From Paramecium sonneborni (taxonomy: Eukaryota; Ciliophora; Oligohymenophorea; Peniculida; Parameciidae), in assembly GCA_905182985.1 (NCBI GenBank), contig CAJJDN010000082.1, forward strand, positions 370,914 through 434,913: a stretch of 64,000 nt of DNA, written 5' to 3'. Each line of letters opens with the position of its first letter. Position 1 is the first letter of the stretch. The position numbers were made by a program, and so were the translations under genes. This document shows, in pieces, positions 1 through 12,857 of this stretch. The notes under the pieces are model-generated. The model did not search any database and had not been told where the DNA came from. It saw only the letters and a program-made list of their open reading frames with translations.

Positions 1-2120
1 CAAGCAAATTTATTTGGAAAAGACTTACTGCAATATAATGTATTCAATTTAGAAGAATCAGCTGAACTACATTATAAATTGGTTGAATCAAAATAACAAT
101 TTTAGTTATCTGTTGGTAATTCTTTCTTTGGTTCTACAAATGCACATGCATTTCCATTTAAAACATTAGTCTCACAGTTATCAACTATCTTTACTATACT
201 TGTAGTGCATTTTGTTTAAACTTTATCATATGTACATGCTTCTCCAATAATTAAAGCACAAGCTTTAGCTGTTACATTCACAAGTCCTGAACAAGCTGCA
301 GCAACAGAAGAGAGTTTTGTACATCCTTAACTTGTCCATCGACATGCTGTTGTTGGATCTGCAACATCTAAACATCCTCTTCTATTTAATCCTTCTGTGA
401 CGCAATTTATTTAATAAGAAGCTTAAGGGGCAAGTTCTTTTTCAAATTTCTCACATGAATAATTTATAGAATTATATTTACAATGTTCTTCTATTCCATT
501 ACTCTTATATTAAACCATTCTGCAAGCATATTCATTGACTAATTTCAATGATTCACAAGATGTTTAATTTTCGATAACAGTAACATTTTAACACACTCCT
601 GCATCTTTACTCCACTAACATGATCCCATTTTACTTTATAAACAACCTATTCTATTCAATCCTCTTATTGTACAACTCACTTTAGCTTCAGGCACTGAAC
701 AATTTCCATTCAACCAATAACAAGCTGAATCAGTTATTCTTCTACATGCATTTTCATTCACAAACTTTAAACTTTCACAGCTTTCATAAAAACCTAATTT
801 CAATACTAAACAGTTCTTTTAATCTTAATCAAATCTGCAAACCTAACTAATTGTTACAATATTTTAACAAGCTTATTGATTTAAATTATCCCCACATTTC
901 ACTATTGATAAATCAGCTATTTATTTACAAATTCCATTTACAAACTAACAATTCTCTTTAACGTTCATACAAGAAAATTAGTTTTATCCTAGTAATCCAC
1001 ATTATGTTTTAACACCTTTAAAAATGCATTGATTATTTTAATAGACACAATTATAACTTGAAGAATTGCAACTTTTTTAACTTGTTATTGATTAAAGTGT
1101 TTTTGATCGACATAATTCACTACATTTTTATTTTTTTTTATAATAGAAACATTCTTAATTATTTCCAGATTTGTCTACATAATTAATAGCTGCACAAAAT
1201 GAAGGAGAGACAGGTTGAATTTTAGTATTACAATCAGCCTTTCCAGTGTATAATTAGCACCCATTACTCCAAAAACATGGTTACTTGATATTAGTAATAC
1301 TCAGACAAGTTTCTTTATTAATGATATCTTGGCACATCAGATTAGAAAAATCAGATACATTAATACATTACCCATTTAAAAATTTACATTTAGCACCTGG
1401 TGTAGTTATATTTTTACAAGCAACAGAATTCAATCCAGCTGCAGAACAATTTAACATATTGAGTAGATTAGAATCTATCTCAAGACAGCCTGGAATACTT
1501 AACATGCCTTTATATTTATAAAGCATTGTTGTATCTGATCCATATTTATCTATAAGTTAAATTATATATGGAAAAGCACTAGATTAATGAACAACCGATA
1601 GTACTGTGATAGATTAACAGATTGATATATTTACTTAATTCATTAAAGCAGGATCATTTTATGCTTTTGTTAGTGACTCAGAAAATTGTTAAGGTGTCAT
1701 ATCTAAACAAAAACCTTACCATTAACATGATTTTCCCACAACTGCCAAACATGCTGGCTTTGAAAGAGTAGAAGAACAAGATGTTGAACTTATGATTTCA
1801 CGACAATATCCAGAAAATCGACCTATTACTGTTATGATAACACTTACAATATGCCCAATCTTAATTAGGATATTACAATTAGTTAATACAGGCCAATCTA
1901 TTCAATGTAGAAGAACATCCAATATTATCTGATTCAGTTGGTTAACAAGCACTCAAAAAGTCATTCCAAGAACCTTTATTGATATCAATTTTTTACATTT
2001 TTCATAAGTGGATGAAACACATCCAACCTCATCATTTAAATATTAACCACAAGGTTTATGAGCTGATATGCAAGTAATTATTAAAAACAACATGCATAAA
2101 GTTTGTTGTTATGTATTCAT
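1..2120 (-). CDS. Paramecium surface-antigen-like cysteine-rich protein, 3' part cut by window edge
   Basis: About 690 residues are visible; the C-terminus lies beyond the left edge. The protein starts MNTQQQTLCMLFLIITC, a signal peptide. A long ectodomain follows with regularly spaced Cys and repeated motifs such as GLNRIGC, GLNRRGC, NGNACAF and CRW, the pattern of the Paramecium surface antigen repeat family. Two introns (1974-1996 and 1823-1847) keep the frame; every TAA/TAG between them reads as Gln. By family knowledge the product should be secreted and GPI-anchored on the cell or ciliary surface, but the GPI signal is outside the window. It could be a surface-antigen-related protein rather than a true serotype antigen. 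No neighbour suggests a partner. Confidence 0.82.
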
Positions 2121-2300
2121 TATTATTTATACAAAAATATTTAGTTATATCAAATTATCAATTCAAATATTCACTAATATTATAATCAAGAGTTAACTTA
2201 ATTAGTTTCTAAATGTCCCTTCCAATATTATTCTCAAAAAAACTTTTTCTAAATAATTATGAAAAAATGTTTAAATAAATATCTTTAATTCTAATTAAAC

Positions 2301-4260
2301 ATGAAAAAAATTATCTAATTAGCTACGAAGAATTGATTTCTTTAGTGTTACTTATACTCTAGCTATATCAGATTGATTCACATATAACCATTCTAGTATT
2401 TTAGGATGAATAATCTCTTTTAATTTTTAGCAAAATTTATTGTGTTTAGTACATGTATATGTGGTGGCGTTATTCACTCTTACCAAAAGTAACAGAGAGC
2501 GTAAATAATTTTAAAGATAATTCAAACTTTGGTTTTTTGAAAAAATCATATGCAGTTACTGTCTATGATTTCAACGGATAATTAGTAATCAATCGATTCA
2601 AAAGGGGTGAAATAATTGTACTCCCATTACTCTTAGATTTTGATAATGGCATCAATTAACAACCCTGAATAGTATAATGACAGAAGATTAAGTTTTAGAC
2701 ATCAGTATTAAAATGAGTAAAGATAATAAATATATAAATTCATATACACTCTACAAAGAAGAATATCTGATTGATGATTATAAATTTGCTTCTAAAGAAA
2801 TCTATCTGAATCGAATGGAAAATAATCTTTAAACAGATGAAGAATTTACAACTACAGCCTTAAGTTTCGAACCAAATTAATTTTATCAAGTTCATCCATT
2901 TTATGTCTATTATGTGAGTATCAATCACTTTGCATTATTAAATGAATCATTATATAGATAAATATTTTCTCTTTTCGGTTGAACTACTTTCTTCATTATC
3001 CATATTATGCTATGAAGGATTATTTCGAATAATATTTTATACCAAGTTATTTAGGTTTAAAAATATCATACTTTCAAAATTAGATATTCATCTATAAGTG
3101 AGATGATTGCAGCTATTGGATCAATAATAAGAAGTTTATTCTACGTAAAATATTTTATTACTTTACTTAATCTTACATAGATGAAATAATCAATCTTAGA
3201 TGATATTATGAGTTAATATTATCCAGAAATTAAATATAGAAGATCTTGTAAATTTATCAGGTTTTTCTTTTTAAGATTATTATAAAAGGAATCATTATTT
3301 TCTGGCGGTCAGTATAAATTTTAATCATTTGAAATGAAAATTAGCCAAACTTTGGAAATATCTTAGGAAAATAGATTTAACTCCTATCATACAATTTATT
3401 GGAAATAATGGTTGGAAATAAGCAAAATGAAAATGATAAAAAATTAGGCTTAAAAAAATTTGATTTAAAATTCCTTTTCAAGCTTATTAATTCTTTTACT
3501 ATATATAAAATATTTGTGATAGAGTGATTCTATTTTTGTTAATTCTTTTATTAAAAAATACAATTTTAATTGATTTACTAAAATTAAAAAATAAACATCA
3601 GAGAAAATTTTCACTGGTAAATTTTTTAACTTAATAATTTCTCCAAAGAATTTTATCATTGGATATGTTATTTTCAATTAATTGGAGTACTGATTATGGG
3701 ACTCGTGATTATTAATATCTAAGAGCAGCTGTAATTTCAAATCATTAAAAATCTTTGGAACATAGTAATTTCAGTCAAGTTTCATGGTATATAAGTTGAC
3801 ACTTAGATTTATTTGTCATTTCAAAAATAAATTCATTCTCAAATGACCTGTAAACTTAACTATAAAAATTTACTTTATAAAATTTTTACATTTTAATTCA
3901 TTTTTAATGTCATTAAAGTGAAGAAACTAAATTGAGAGGTTACGCAAATAGGCATAAAAGCATCTATTTAATTATTGAATTTAAGGGAATATTATACCAT
4001 TTAAAAAGCAATTCAAAATTAACTGAAAACTATTAATCTTAAAAAATTTTAAGTTATCAAGCGATACAAAATATATCATTCTGAAGATAAACAACGCATT
4101 AATTTTGAGTCAATATTATAAGTAAGGCAATCTGAATATTGGAAGTAAAGTGACTTCGAGCTACTATCTAGGACATATTGAAAACAAGAATATTTGGATA
4201 GAGAGAAAGAATTTTAGGAGACATGGAAGAAAATGATTGATAATATTAAATGATATAAAT
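2301..4260 (+). pseudogene. Decayed paralogue of the two-pass membrane protein gene at 49215-50744
   Basis: Codon-by-codon resemblance to the intact gene at 49215-50744 runs the whole length: YNHSSILG near the start, LLPKVT, AAIGSII, ITLLNL, QYYPEIK, IIKNLW, QMTCKLNYKNLLYKI near the end. The copy has a frameshift close to the start and TGA stops where the intact gene has glycine codons (after the SD motif and after SILG), with more TGAs downstream. A 497-bp TA-bounded insertion (3235-3731) splits the PEIK-QF junction. No frame can give a full product. The 3' end is set by fading similarity near 4250. It probably arose by duplication and lost function. Confidence 0.85.
3235..3731. mobile_element. 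Putative retained internal eliminated sequence (IES), 497 bp
   Basis: The segment lies inside the pseudogene exactly between PEIK and QF of its intact paralogue. It begins TATAGAAG at a TA. Just after its right end is a second TA (3732-3733), and read inward from there on the other strand the end is TACAGCTG. The Paramecium IES end consensus is TAYAGYNR: the right end fits all eight positions and the left end seven of eight. Removing the segment and keeping one TA restores the reading frame as ...GAA ATT AAA TAA TTT CAA..., giving EIKQFQIIKNLW against EIKQFKIIKNLF in the paralogue. I saw no transposase in it. Confidence 0.75.
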
Positions 4261-4432
4261 TGAATAAAATTGTTAATATAATAATATAAAGAAATTAATC
4301 ATTGTTTAAAAATAAAAATAATAATTAAATATATAGAATTTATAATAAATAAAAATAATTCTGGAAAAGTTCAAGTCATAAGGATAGTATATAAAAAAAA
4401 AATTGATAAATAAATTCATTTTAAATATCTTT

Positions 4433-5618
4433 ATGTAATAAAAGCCCGACTACAGAAAGGAATTAGCCGAAACAGCTTAGAAGATTTGCACCCCAGGAAA
4501 AGGAATTTTGGCAGCAGATGAAGTATTTAATGACATATAAAATTTAAGTCTTAAGGAACAATAGGAAAGAAGTTCGTGACAATAAATGTTGAAAATAATG
4601 AAGAGAACAGAAGAGCTTATAGAGAATTGTTATTCACAGCTCCAGGAATTGAAAATTACATCAGTGGTGTAATCTTATTTTCTGAGACAGTATAAATAAA
4701 TTAGATATATTAATAGGTAAAACATGCTACAAAGGATGGAAAGAACTTCGTATAATTACTTTAAGAGAAAGGCATAGTAGCAGGAATTAAAGTTGATAAG
4801 GGTTTAGGTGTATTACCAGGAACACAAGATGAATCAGCAACTTTAGGATTAGATTCCTTGGCTAGTATGGCAGCTGAACACTATAAACTTGGTTGCAGAT
4901 TTGCTAAATGGAGAGCAGTCTTGAAGATTGGAAATGGCTTACCATCATAATAAGCCATTTAAGAAAATGCATGGGGATTGGCCAGATATGCTGCTATCTG
5001 TTAAGAAAATGGTCTTGTTCCAATAGTTGAACCAGAAATTTTGGCTGATGGTGATCATTCAATTGAAGTTTGTTAAAAAGTCACAGAGAAAGTGTTAGCT
5101 GCTGTTTTCAAAGCATTGAATGAAAACAACATTTTCTTAGAAGGATGTCTTCTTAAACCAAATATGGTTACTTCAGGATCAACAAATCCAGATAGAAGCA
5201 AAGTAACACCTTAAGAAATTGGATACAGAACAGCATTGGCTTTGAGCAGAACAGTTCCACCTGCTCTTGTTGGTGTCACAGTAATTCTATATATTTATAT
5301 TATTTAGTTCCTCTCAGGTGGTTAATCTGAAGAAGAAGCTTCATTGAATTTGAATGCTATGAATTAATTGACTACAGTCAGAAAACCATGGGCTTTAACT
5401 TTCTCATATGGTAGAGCACTTTAAAACACTGCAGTAAAGACTTGGGCTGGAAAATAAGAAAACTGGGAGGCTGCTTAATAAGCCTTATTGACTAGAGCTA
5501 AGGCTAATAGCGAAGCTTAATTAGGTATTCATATATTATTATTAAAATAGGAAAATATTAAGGTGGATAAGGTGGAGCATCTAATGAATCCTTGTTTGTG
5601 GCTGATTACAAATATTGA
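4433..5618 (+). CDS. Fructose-bisphosphate aldolase, class I
   Basis: The 359-aa product cleaves fructose 1,6-bisphosphate to dihydroxyacetone phosphate and glyceraldehyde 3-phosphate in glycolysis and gluconeogenesis, in the cytosol. Visible family motifs are [10 protein letters not shown] near residue 25, the acidic/Lys core around GIKVDKG, and the Schiff-base lysine motif [13 protein letters not shown]. The C-terminus ends in Tyr (ADYKY), as class I enzymes do. Four introns (4523-4548, 4690-4716, 5281-5307, 5525-5550) are removed; length then matches the usual ~360 aa. The start ATG at 4433 follows a long AT-rich leader and gives [15 protein letters not shown], a normal aldolase N-terminus. 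Confidence 0.96.
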
Positions 5619-5799
5619 GTATCATCGTATATCATAAAATAAAAACACAATCATCATTATCGTATTAGAATCAAAATAAAACACGTATTATAATTAGAAA
5701 TAAAAATAAATTTATTCATGATGTTACGCATATTATTCTAATGATGCGTATAATTTTTGTACTTTATGAGTGTATTCCTAATTTGTATCCTATTATTTA

Positions 5800-7103
5800 A
5801 TGTAAAAGCTCTAGTTGCTCTAAAACCAGTTCAATCCAACTTCTGACGACATCTTTTATCACATAGTTCAAGCTCCTCCTGATCCTATTTTCGGAATTGC
5901 TAATGCTTATAAGGCAGACACATCTAATACTAAAATTGATCTTGGAGTTGGTGCATATCGTACTGATGAAGAAAAACCCTATGTCTTTGAAATCATCAAA
6001 AAATTAGAAAAAGAAATAGTTAATGATCCAACATTAAATAAAGTATGATCATTTAATATTCTAGGAATATTTACCAATAGAAGGATTAGCTGATTTCAAT
6101 AAAGGTTGCTAAAAACTTATGTTTGGATAGAACAGTCCTCTTATTGCATCTGGCTAAATTGTTACTGCATAATGTTTAGGAGGTACAGGGGCACTTAGAG
6201 TTGGTTTTGAATTTGTTAAGAGACATATTCCAGGAGATGTTTATGTGTCAAAACCTACTTGGAGTAATCATAATCAAGTCATTGAAAGAGCTGGATTAAA
6301 TCAATTTGAATATCCATATTATGAACCAAAAACTAAAGGTTTTAATTGTGCAGGAACTATTGAATGTTTATCATAAGCAAGAATGGGATCAATTGTTTTA
6401 TTGCATGTATGTGCTCATAACCCAACTGGTGTTGATCCAACAGAAGCTGAATGGCTATAAATTGCTGATGTTTGCAAAAGAAGAAGATTAGTTCCATTCT
6501 TTGATTGTGCTTATTAAGGATTTGCAAGTGGATGTATTGAAAAAGATGTTTATGCTGTTCGTAAATTTGCAGAACTTGGATTCTAAATGATTGTTGCTTA
6601 ATCATTCTCTAAAAATATGGGATTATATAATGAAAGAGTAGGAGCTGTTCATATTGTTACATCTAATAAAGACATTTCAGCAAGAGTATTGAGTAATCTC
6701 AAAATTGTCATCAGAACTATCTGTTCAAATCCTCCTGCAATTGGTGCTAGAGTTGCTGCTAAAATACTCACTGATGAAAAATATTTCAATGCTTGGGTAG
6801 AAGAACTAAAAACTGTCACAGGAAGAATCATTAAAATGAGAACTTTACTTAAACAAGAGTTAGATAATCTTAAAGTACCTGGAAATTGGGATCATATCAC
6901 CAAACAAACTGGTTTCTTCACTTTTACTGGCCTTACTCCAGAATAATGCGATCTATTAACTAAATAATATCATGTATATTTGCTTAGATCTGGAAGAATG
7001 TCCATGGTATTTTTATTTATTTATTAATTCCTAGGCTGGAATCACATCCAAGAATGTCAGATATTTGGCAGAATCAATTAAAGCTGTTGTATAAAATAAA
7101 TGA
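5800..7103 (+). CDS. Aspartate aminotransferase
   Basis: The 417-aa class I PLP enzyme exchanges amino groups between aspartate/2-oxoglutarate and oxaloacetate/glutamate. Motifs seen: LGVGAYRTDEEKP near the N-terminus, HNPTGVDPT, FFDCAYQGFASG and the PLP-lysine motif SFSKNMGLYNERVG. Introns at 6043-6064 and 7007-7034. The start chosen (ATG at 5800, MQKLQLLQNQFNP) is in frame with the conserved part; an upstream ATG at 5766 would need a 37-nt intron, longer than the others here, so it is less likely. No clear mitochondrial presequence is visible, so the isoform compartment is unresolved. It lies 181 bp after aldolase on the same strand. Confidence 0.95.
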
Positions 7104-7140
7104 GATATATTATTACATTATCATATAATCTATTAACATT

Positions 7141-7212
7141 GAAGGCTTAGCTCAGGGGTAGAGCGTTGGATTCCAGGTCCAGGGGTCGCGCGTTCAATTC
7201 GCGTAGTCTTCA
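7141..7212 (+). tRNA. tRNA-Trp (anticodon CCA)
   Basis: A full cloverleaf folds. The acceptor GAAGGCT pairs with AGTCTTC (one G-T). The D arm is GCTC/GAGC and the anticodon stem TTGGA/TCCAG, with loop TTCCAGG placing CCA at positions 34-36. The T arm GCGCG/CGCGT closes around TTCAATT. There is no intron and no encoded CCA tail; the discriminator base is A. CCA reads UGG as tryptophan, in line with TGA being kept as stop in this genome. Confidence 0.93.
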
Positions 7213-7214
7213 TA

Positions 7215-7222
7215 TTTTTTTT
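7215..7222 (+). terminator. Pol III T-run terminator of tRNA-Trp
   Basis: Eight consecutive T start three bases after the tRNA discriminator base, the usual RNA polymerase III stop. The tRNA itself holds the internal B box (GTTCAATTC). Confidence 0.75.
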
Positions 7223-7709
7223 AATTTCAAATATATATAATAAATTTTATATTCATTCATTATTTCAAGGCCAAGTTTTTTAAATATTTATTATTTTAAT
7301 TCTTAAACAAATTTTGAATTCTTCTTAGTTTTTTTATTTTTAGATTGATTTTGTCATCATTATCACTACAATTATTTGTCAAATTAGATTTTAAATCTTT
7401 AAATAAAATTTTTATGTTCTATTATAATTTTGTTAATATTCATAAATCATCAATTTCAATGTATTTTATTATCGTTTTATAAGGATAATCAAATAATCAT
7501 AGGGATATAAAATAATAGATCTATAAACTAATATCAAAATAATTATTTTTTACTATTTATACACAAAGTTATTATAATTTTATCATTAATATATTTCATA
7601 TATACAATTAATCTTTCTTTGTTTGGCTTTTTTTCGTTATTATATTGCACTGATAAAAATCCATTATTTTCATCTTTTAAATCATTTTAAACTTTAATTT
7701 ATTCAAAAA
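7223..7709. other. Intergenic AT-rich stretch, no gene seen
   Basis: About 490 bp between the tRNA and the TmcB-like gene. I see no open frame with coding character and no RNA fold that stands out; it should hold the promoter of the downstream gene. Confidence 0.5.
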
Positions 7710-10700
7710 ATGATAAGCAATAAAGAAATCTTGTAAACCTATGCAGGAAAGTTTAAATAGTCACTTTTTAAGTAATTATTTAACTTTAGCTTAGTGTTGC
7801 TTACTAAATTAATTGTTTAAATAGCCAATCTCTGTAAGTTAGCTTAATATTATCCATGATCTAATTTTTTTAACTGCTTTATTTCCCATTTCAAATATAA
7901 CTTCAATACGCTTGGCATAATCACAAACTTTCATCATAAATTTAAGAATTTCTTTCATATTTTACAATACTTAGAATAATTATTAATTAGGACAAATCTA
8001 TGTATTTAATGCTAATGTATTTTGCGATTATTATTATATTACTTACGACTCTGCTTGTAATTTTATCAGCTATTTAAAAAAAACTATAAAACCAAAGAAT
8101 AATAATTATGTTTCTCAGCAAATCGATACAATTTATTATGACAATTGGATTTGCTGCAATTATGAGAATACTTTCAGGAGTAATTAAATTAATTTTATTA
8201 AGCATAGTTTCTTATCTGCAAATCAGATTAAAACGGGACTCTCAGAATGTTATATCTTGTTGAACAAGAGTGTTGGGTAGGGGATTATGTGTATCATGCA
8301 ATAATTGTTATTCTTTCACTTTTTATTTTGCTTTTTTTACTGTTAACGTGCAATAAAATATTTATTGACTTAAAAAACAACAAGAAAAATACATTTTCAT
8401 AGAAACAGGGTGATTCTTATTTTAAAGTATTTGTTTATGTAATCTTTTCTATAACATCCTCAACTATAATAAAATAGCCTTAATATTCATTCTGTGTAAT
8501 TGCTATTTAAAATATAACAAGCTTATCACTATTTTGTAGTATGTTTTACAACAGTCCTTTCTATAACTCTATTATATAGAAGGTTTGGGTATCAATAAGT
8601 GGAATAGTGTTCTACACTAATTTAATGTTGTTTATCACATTCTTATTCGAATAAATAGTTGTTTAGAATTTCATGATAGGCTGGATAATTACATGTCCTA
8701 TGATAATAGTCATTCTATTTGGAAGATAAAAAGATTAAATTGATTTATTAAAAATCAATTTTTCAAGATATTAGGAAACTGAAATGATTATGAAAGAATG
8801 TGAATATTTATTAGAATTGGTAGATTCTTCTGAAAAAGACTTAAATAAACAGATTTAAATATTAGGATTTTTAGAATTGCATGAATAAACTTGTTTTAAA
8901 TCAAATTGTGCAATTCTTATCAATAAAAATCTTTCAATAAAATATAAAGATAATCCAAAGTATACTGATGAAAGATAAGTTTTAAAAGAACTTATAAATT
9001 AATTCTATCAAAATGGTTTACATAAATTTCCTTAAAGTATTGATCTTAAATTACATTACAGTTATTACCTTTTTGATTATTTAGATGATGGATAAAAAGC
9101 TTTATTTGAATTAGAAAAAGCTGAACTTTTAAATCCAGATATTGGATAATAATTTTAGATTTACAAAATAAGAAAATCTATCGAATTTTCATTTTAAAAA
9201 TAGTAATTTGATGTAAATAAAATTTAATAAGCTCTTTAAAATGATAGAAATATAGAATTTTAACAAAAGTAGTTAAATTAAAAATTTTAAGAATGTTCTT
9301 ATCAAATGCTTTAATTTTGGAGTTAGCTTCTAGAAGAAATACCAAATTTATCAATTTTAAAAATGCATGGTAGGTAAGTATTGATATCAATTGATAAAAT
9401 TAGAAAATAACTAACAATTATGTAAAGATCAAACACATTCAATTCAAATTCAAAAAAACTTTTAAGCAAATTTGCTGAATATGTGTTTTAAATAATGGAT
9501 GCAGCACAATTTAATTTGATTTGCAAAAATTAAGAATATGATTAATTTTCCTTATAATCTAAATTCTTGGAATAAAGTTTTCTATAAAAATCTGAAGATT
9601 TGGGTTCTTATCCCTATCCTGTAATTGTATTAGAATTATTTAATAATAATAATTAAGTTTCGATTGTAAAAAATATCAATTAAGCTACTTATTCTTTATT
9701 AGGGTATTCAAAAACCGATATAATAGGGCACTCAATTTCAGAGCTGTTATAAAATAAGTATATTTCATAATATTATGAAGCTATTCAAAATTACATCAAT
9801 GTTTTGTACAAAGTTATTTTGCATCAGATTAATAAGATTAGATTTCAATTTTGCCAGTAAGATAATTATTTTTCTAAACAAAATCTTAATATGTTGTACT
9901 AATTTAAACTACTGGTACTATATTTTAAACAGATAAAGGAGTTTTTCTATTCTTGAGATTGACTAAAGATATTAATTATCGTAATTTTGCTTATATTATT
10001 TTTAATGAAGATGGCAAAATTGAGAATATTTCATCTACTTGTATCTCTATTTTAAAATTAGACATTCGTAAACTTTAAATAAGATAGTTATTTATTTAGC
10101 AATTATTCCCCTATTTATTATCTAATAAAGAAACCTATTTCAATAAAATGAAAAATATTGCATTTAATTTTTAGAAATCAAAAGAGAAAAGCATGATTTT
10201 TGAAGATGAAGAAAAAGAGGAACTGAATTCAATTGAATTAATGGGATAATTATTTTAAATATAATTGAATAGTGAATTTATCAAAAAAGGAGAAAAGTAA
10301 TAACAGTTTGGTTATTATTTAAAAATAGAATAAATTGAAAGCAATTATTTTATCAATACTCCCATAATTAAAAAATATCATTCAAAAATGTAATTTTAAT
10401 TTTGCCATGAACAACATGCATACATTTGTAATAATTTATGTAAATTTAGATGGAAATGTTAGTTAAATTAGTTTATAATTAGACTCTGTTAAAGGAGATA
10501 GCGAAATTTAAGAAGAAAACTAATAACCTATATTTATCTAATCAAGATAATAATCTAGAAAATAGTTCTCATTAACTTCCTACAGACTTTAGAAGATTTA
10601 TGGTGCAGACATAAAAACCCTAAGATTATTTCAAAATGAGATTAAGGATGTTATAGATTATAACGAGGAGGAAGAAGACGAAGATTACGTAAAGGAATTT

Positions 10701-12659
10701 ACATAAAGCTCTAAATAAAAAGAAGAAATTAACATATCTTAATCTAATAGTATCAATTCTTAAAATGACTTAATGTTATTCTTGTAAAATATAAACTATC
10801 CTACTGTTTTGAGAAGGCTTATTCTTTTAAACAATATATTAATAGTTGTATTATTTATACTATCTTGTGTGATGTATTCAACTTTATATGATACTTTAAC
10901 AAAATTTTAAACTGCTATAGAACTTGCAGCTGCTAGTAACTAACGATTTAATTCTCTATTAAAAATATAATCAATCCTTTAAGATTTGAGAGGTTGCAAC
11001 TTAAATATCGAAGCTTCTGCATTTGACAGCGATAAAGAAAAGTTTGTAAATTCAAATTTTTAGGATTTTAAGAATGAATTAAACTTATTATTTGAGTCTA
11101 ATTAATTGTTAACTTCTTCTTAACTAAAAATTAACAAAAAATATTAAGATTATATTGATTAATTCGAGTAATCCGTAATTTAGATGTATTAATTAGATAA
11201 TAGCTATCAAAACTTTTCGTATACTCAAGCAGTATCACAATTAATTGCAAGAGCTATAACTTTAAATAGTAGCAATCTGGATAAATTTAATGACAAATAG
11301 GAGGATTTCCATTATTATTTGCATAACACTTTTAACTCAATTGCAAAATATTAGTATGTCTCTTAAAACTACTACTTTTCAAATATATAAAGCTTATTAG
11401 AGGATTTAGAAACATATGAAAATTTTTTTTTCATTCTTCAATCATGCTGTTTGTGTTTAATATTTTTATTTTGTTAATTATACATACGTTCTCATTAATA
11501 TCATTTGAGAAATATCATTTCAGCTTTTTTAGAAATAAAAAATCATTATGTAAAATAAATATTCCATAGAATACAAATTTTTATCTAAATACTTCAGACA
11601 AATGATGATGAAGATGATGTAAAAAATTTAATTATTTTAGGTAGAATAATTAGATTTGGAAGACCATGAAAATTAAGAAGGAGAATTAATTAATAAAAGT
11701 CGGAAAAGATTATCTTAGTTCTCTATGAAAGTTGAAAGCAAATTTTAAATTCAAATAATTTTTGTTACTTTATTATTTTATTCTTACTTTAGTTATTTGT
11801 ACTTTAGTTCTGCAGTAAATAATAATTATATCTATTTTAGATAATTATTGATTAAACAAATTTACTCATTCCCCTTGTCAATATAACCTCTTATATTCCA
11901 ACTTAATACACTATACTTGATAATAGTATAAGGGAAATGCTTTTTGATGAGAAGGCTATCACGACGCATGAATTAAATTCAATAAAGAAAATGAATTTTA
12001 TGATTGATTCACTTTAGATTTAAGATGCTGAAATGCATGTATTGAATTAAAAAAATGAAGATATTCTATCAGAAGAATATTCTTAACTTTTCAATGAAAT
12101 TTATATTGTAAATCCATGTAACGTTATTATTGAAAATGATTTAAAAGTGACAAATACAACTTGTTTATCATTTAGTAAGAATATTCTATAAGAGGGATTA
12201 GCAGTTGCTATTTCAAACTTTTTTGAAAATGCTGATAAAATGATATCTTATTATGCTTACTATAATTCTAATGTTGTTTATTCAGATTTAACCTATAATC
12301 TTAGTACAAATCATAAGAAAAACTATACATATAATATTCTAAATAGTATTTATAGTAAAGAAAATAGATAAATGCAAAAAATTTTCATAAAGATATGTCA
12401 TTTATAACTAATTTAAGAGTTATAAACTTAGTTAAATAACTATTATTCCTTCCTGGCATTTTAATTAACTCTGCTGTTCTTGATATTTTGTATGATTATA
12501 ATATTTATCTACTTTATGATTTGGATCCCATTATTAACCAATTTTTATTTTGAAATAAAAAAAACATTAGAAATTTTAACTATAATTCCTATTGAATATT
12601 TGACTAAAATTGGATAGCTATAAGAATATATCAAAAGCTTGAAAAAGCATAATTATTGA
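7710..12659 (+). CDS. TmcB-like multi-pass membrane protein with PAS domain
   Basis: After six introns (7733-7760, 8180-8202, 9758-9780, 10428-10449, 11619-11640, 11815-11840) the product is 1,601 aa. Order: N-terminal hydrophobic segments (about residues 20-330); a helical TPR-like zone rich in Leu/Gln (LELHEQ..., FELEKAELLNPDIG); a PAS domain near residue 620 (NINQATYSLLGYSKTDIIG) followed by SELL; a charged linker; then a C-terminal half with widely spaced membrane helices (RRLILLNNILIVVLF, FFFILQSCCLCLIFLF) ending in LTIIPIEYLTKIGQLQ. This order is that of the tiny-macrocyst B-like proteins common in ciliates, thought to be membrane sensors. The ligand is unknown. The frame only holds with all six introns removed. 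Confidence 0.78.
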
Positions 12660-12857
12660 TTAATAAAATATTTATTTTTACAACCCCATTAACTATAAAT
12701 TTTATCAAAAACAATCGTAGTCCTTTTAATTATCATTTTTAAGTCTTACAAAATTCATAATCTCCATTTTTCATTTTTAAATATTAAATTATCTTAAGTA
12801 ATTCTATAAAGTAAAATAAATTATTTTGAATACCCCATAATTATAAAAATTATTTTT

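Noticed and set aside
1285..1521. 78-codon plus-strand frame
   Set aside because: It lies antisense to the Cys-rich surface-antigen-like gene, whose frame is open and rich in conserved Cys.
3465..3677. 70-codon minus-strand frame inside the retained IES, possibly a transposase remnant
   Set aside because: Lys/Ile/Leu-rich with no DDE or other catalytic motif; expected by chance in AT-rich DNA with a single stop codon.
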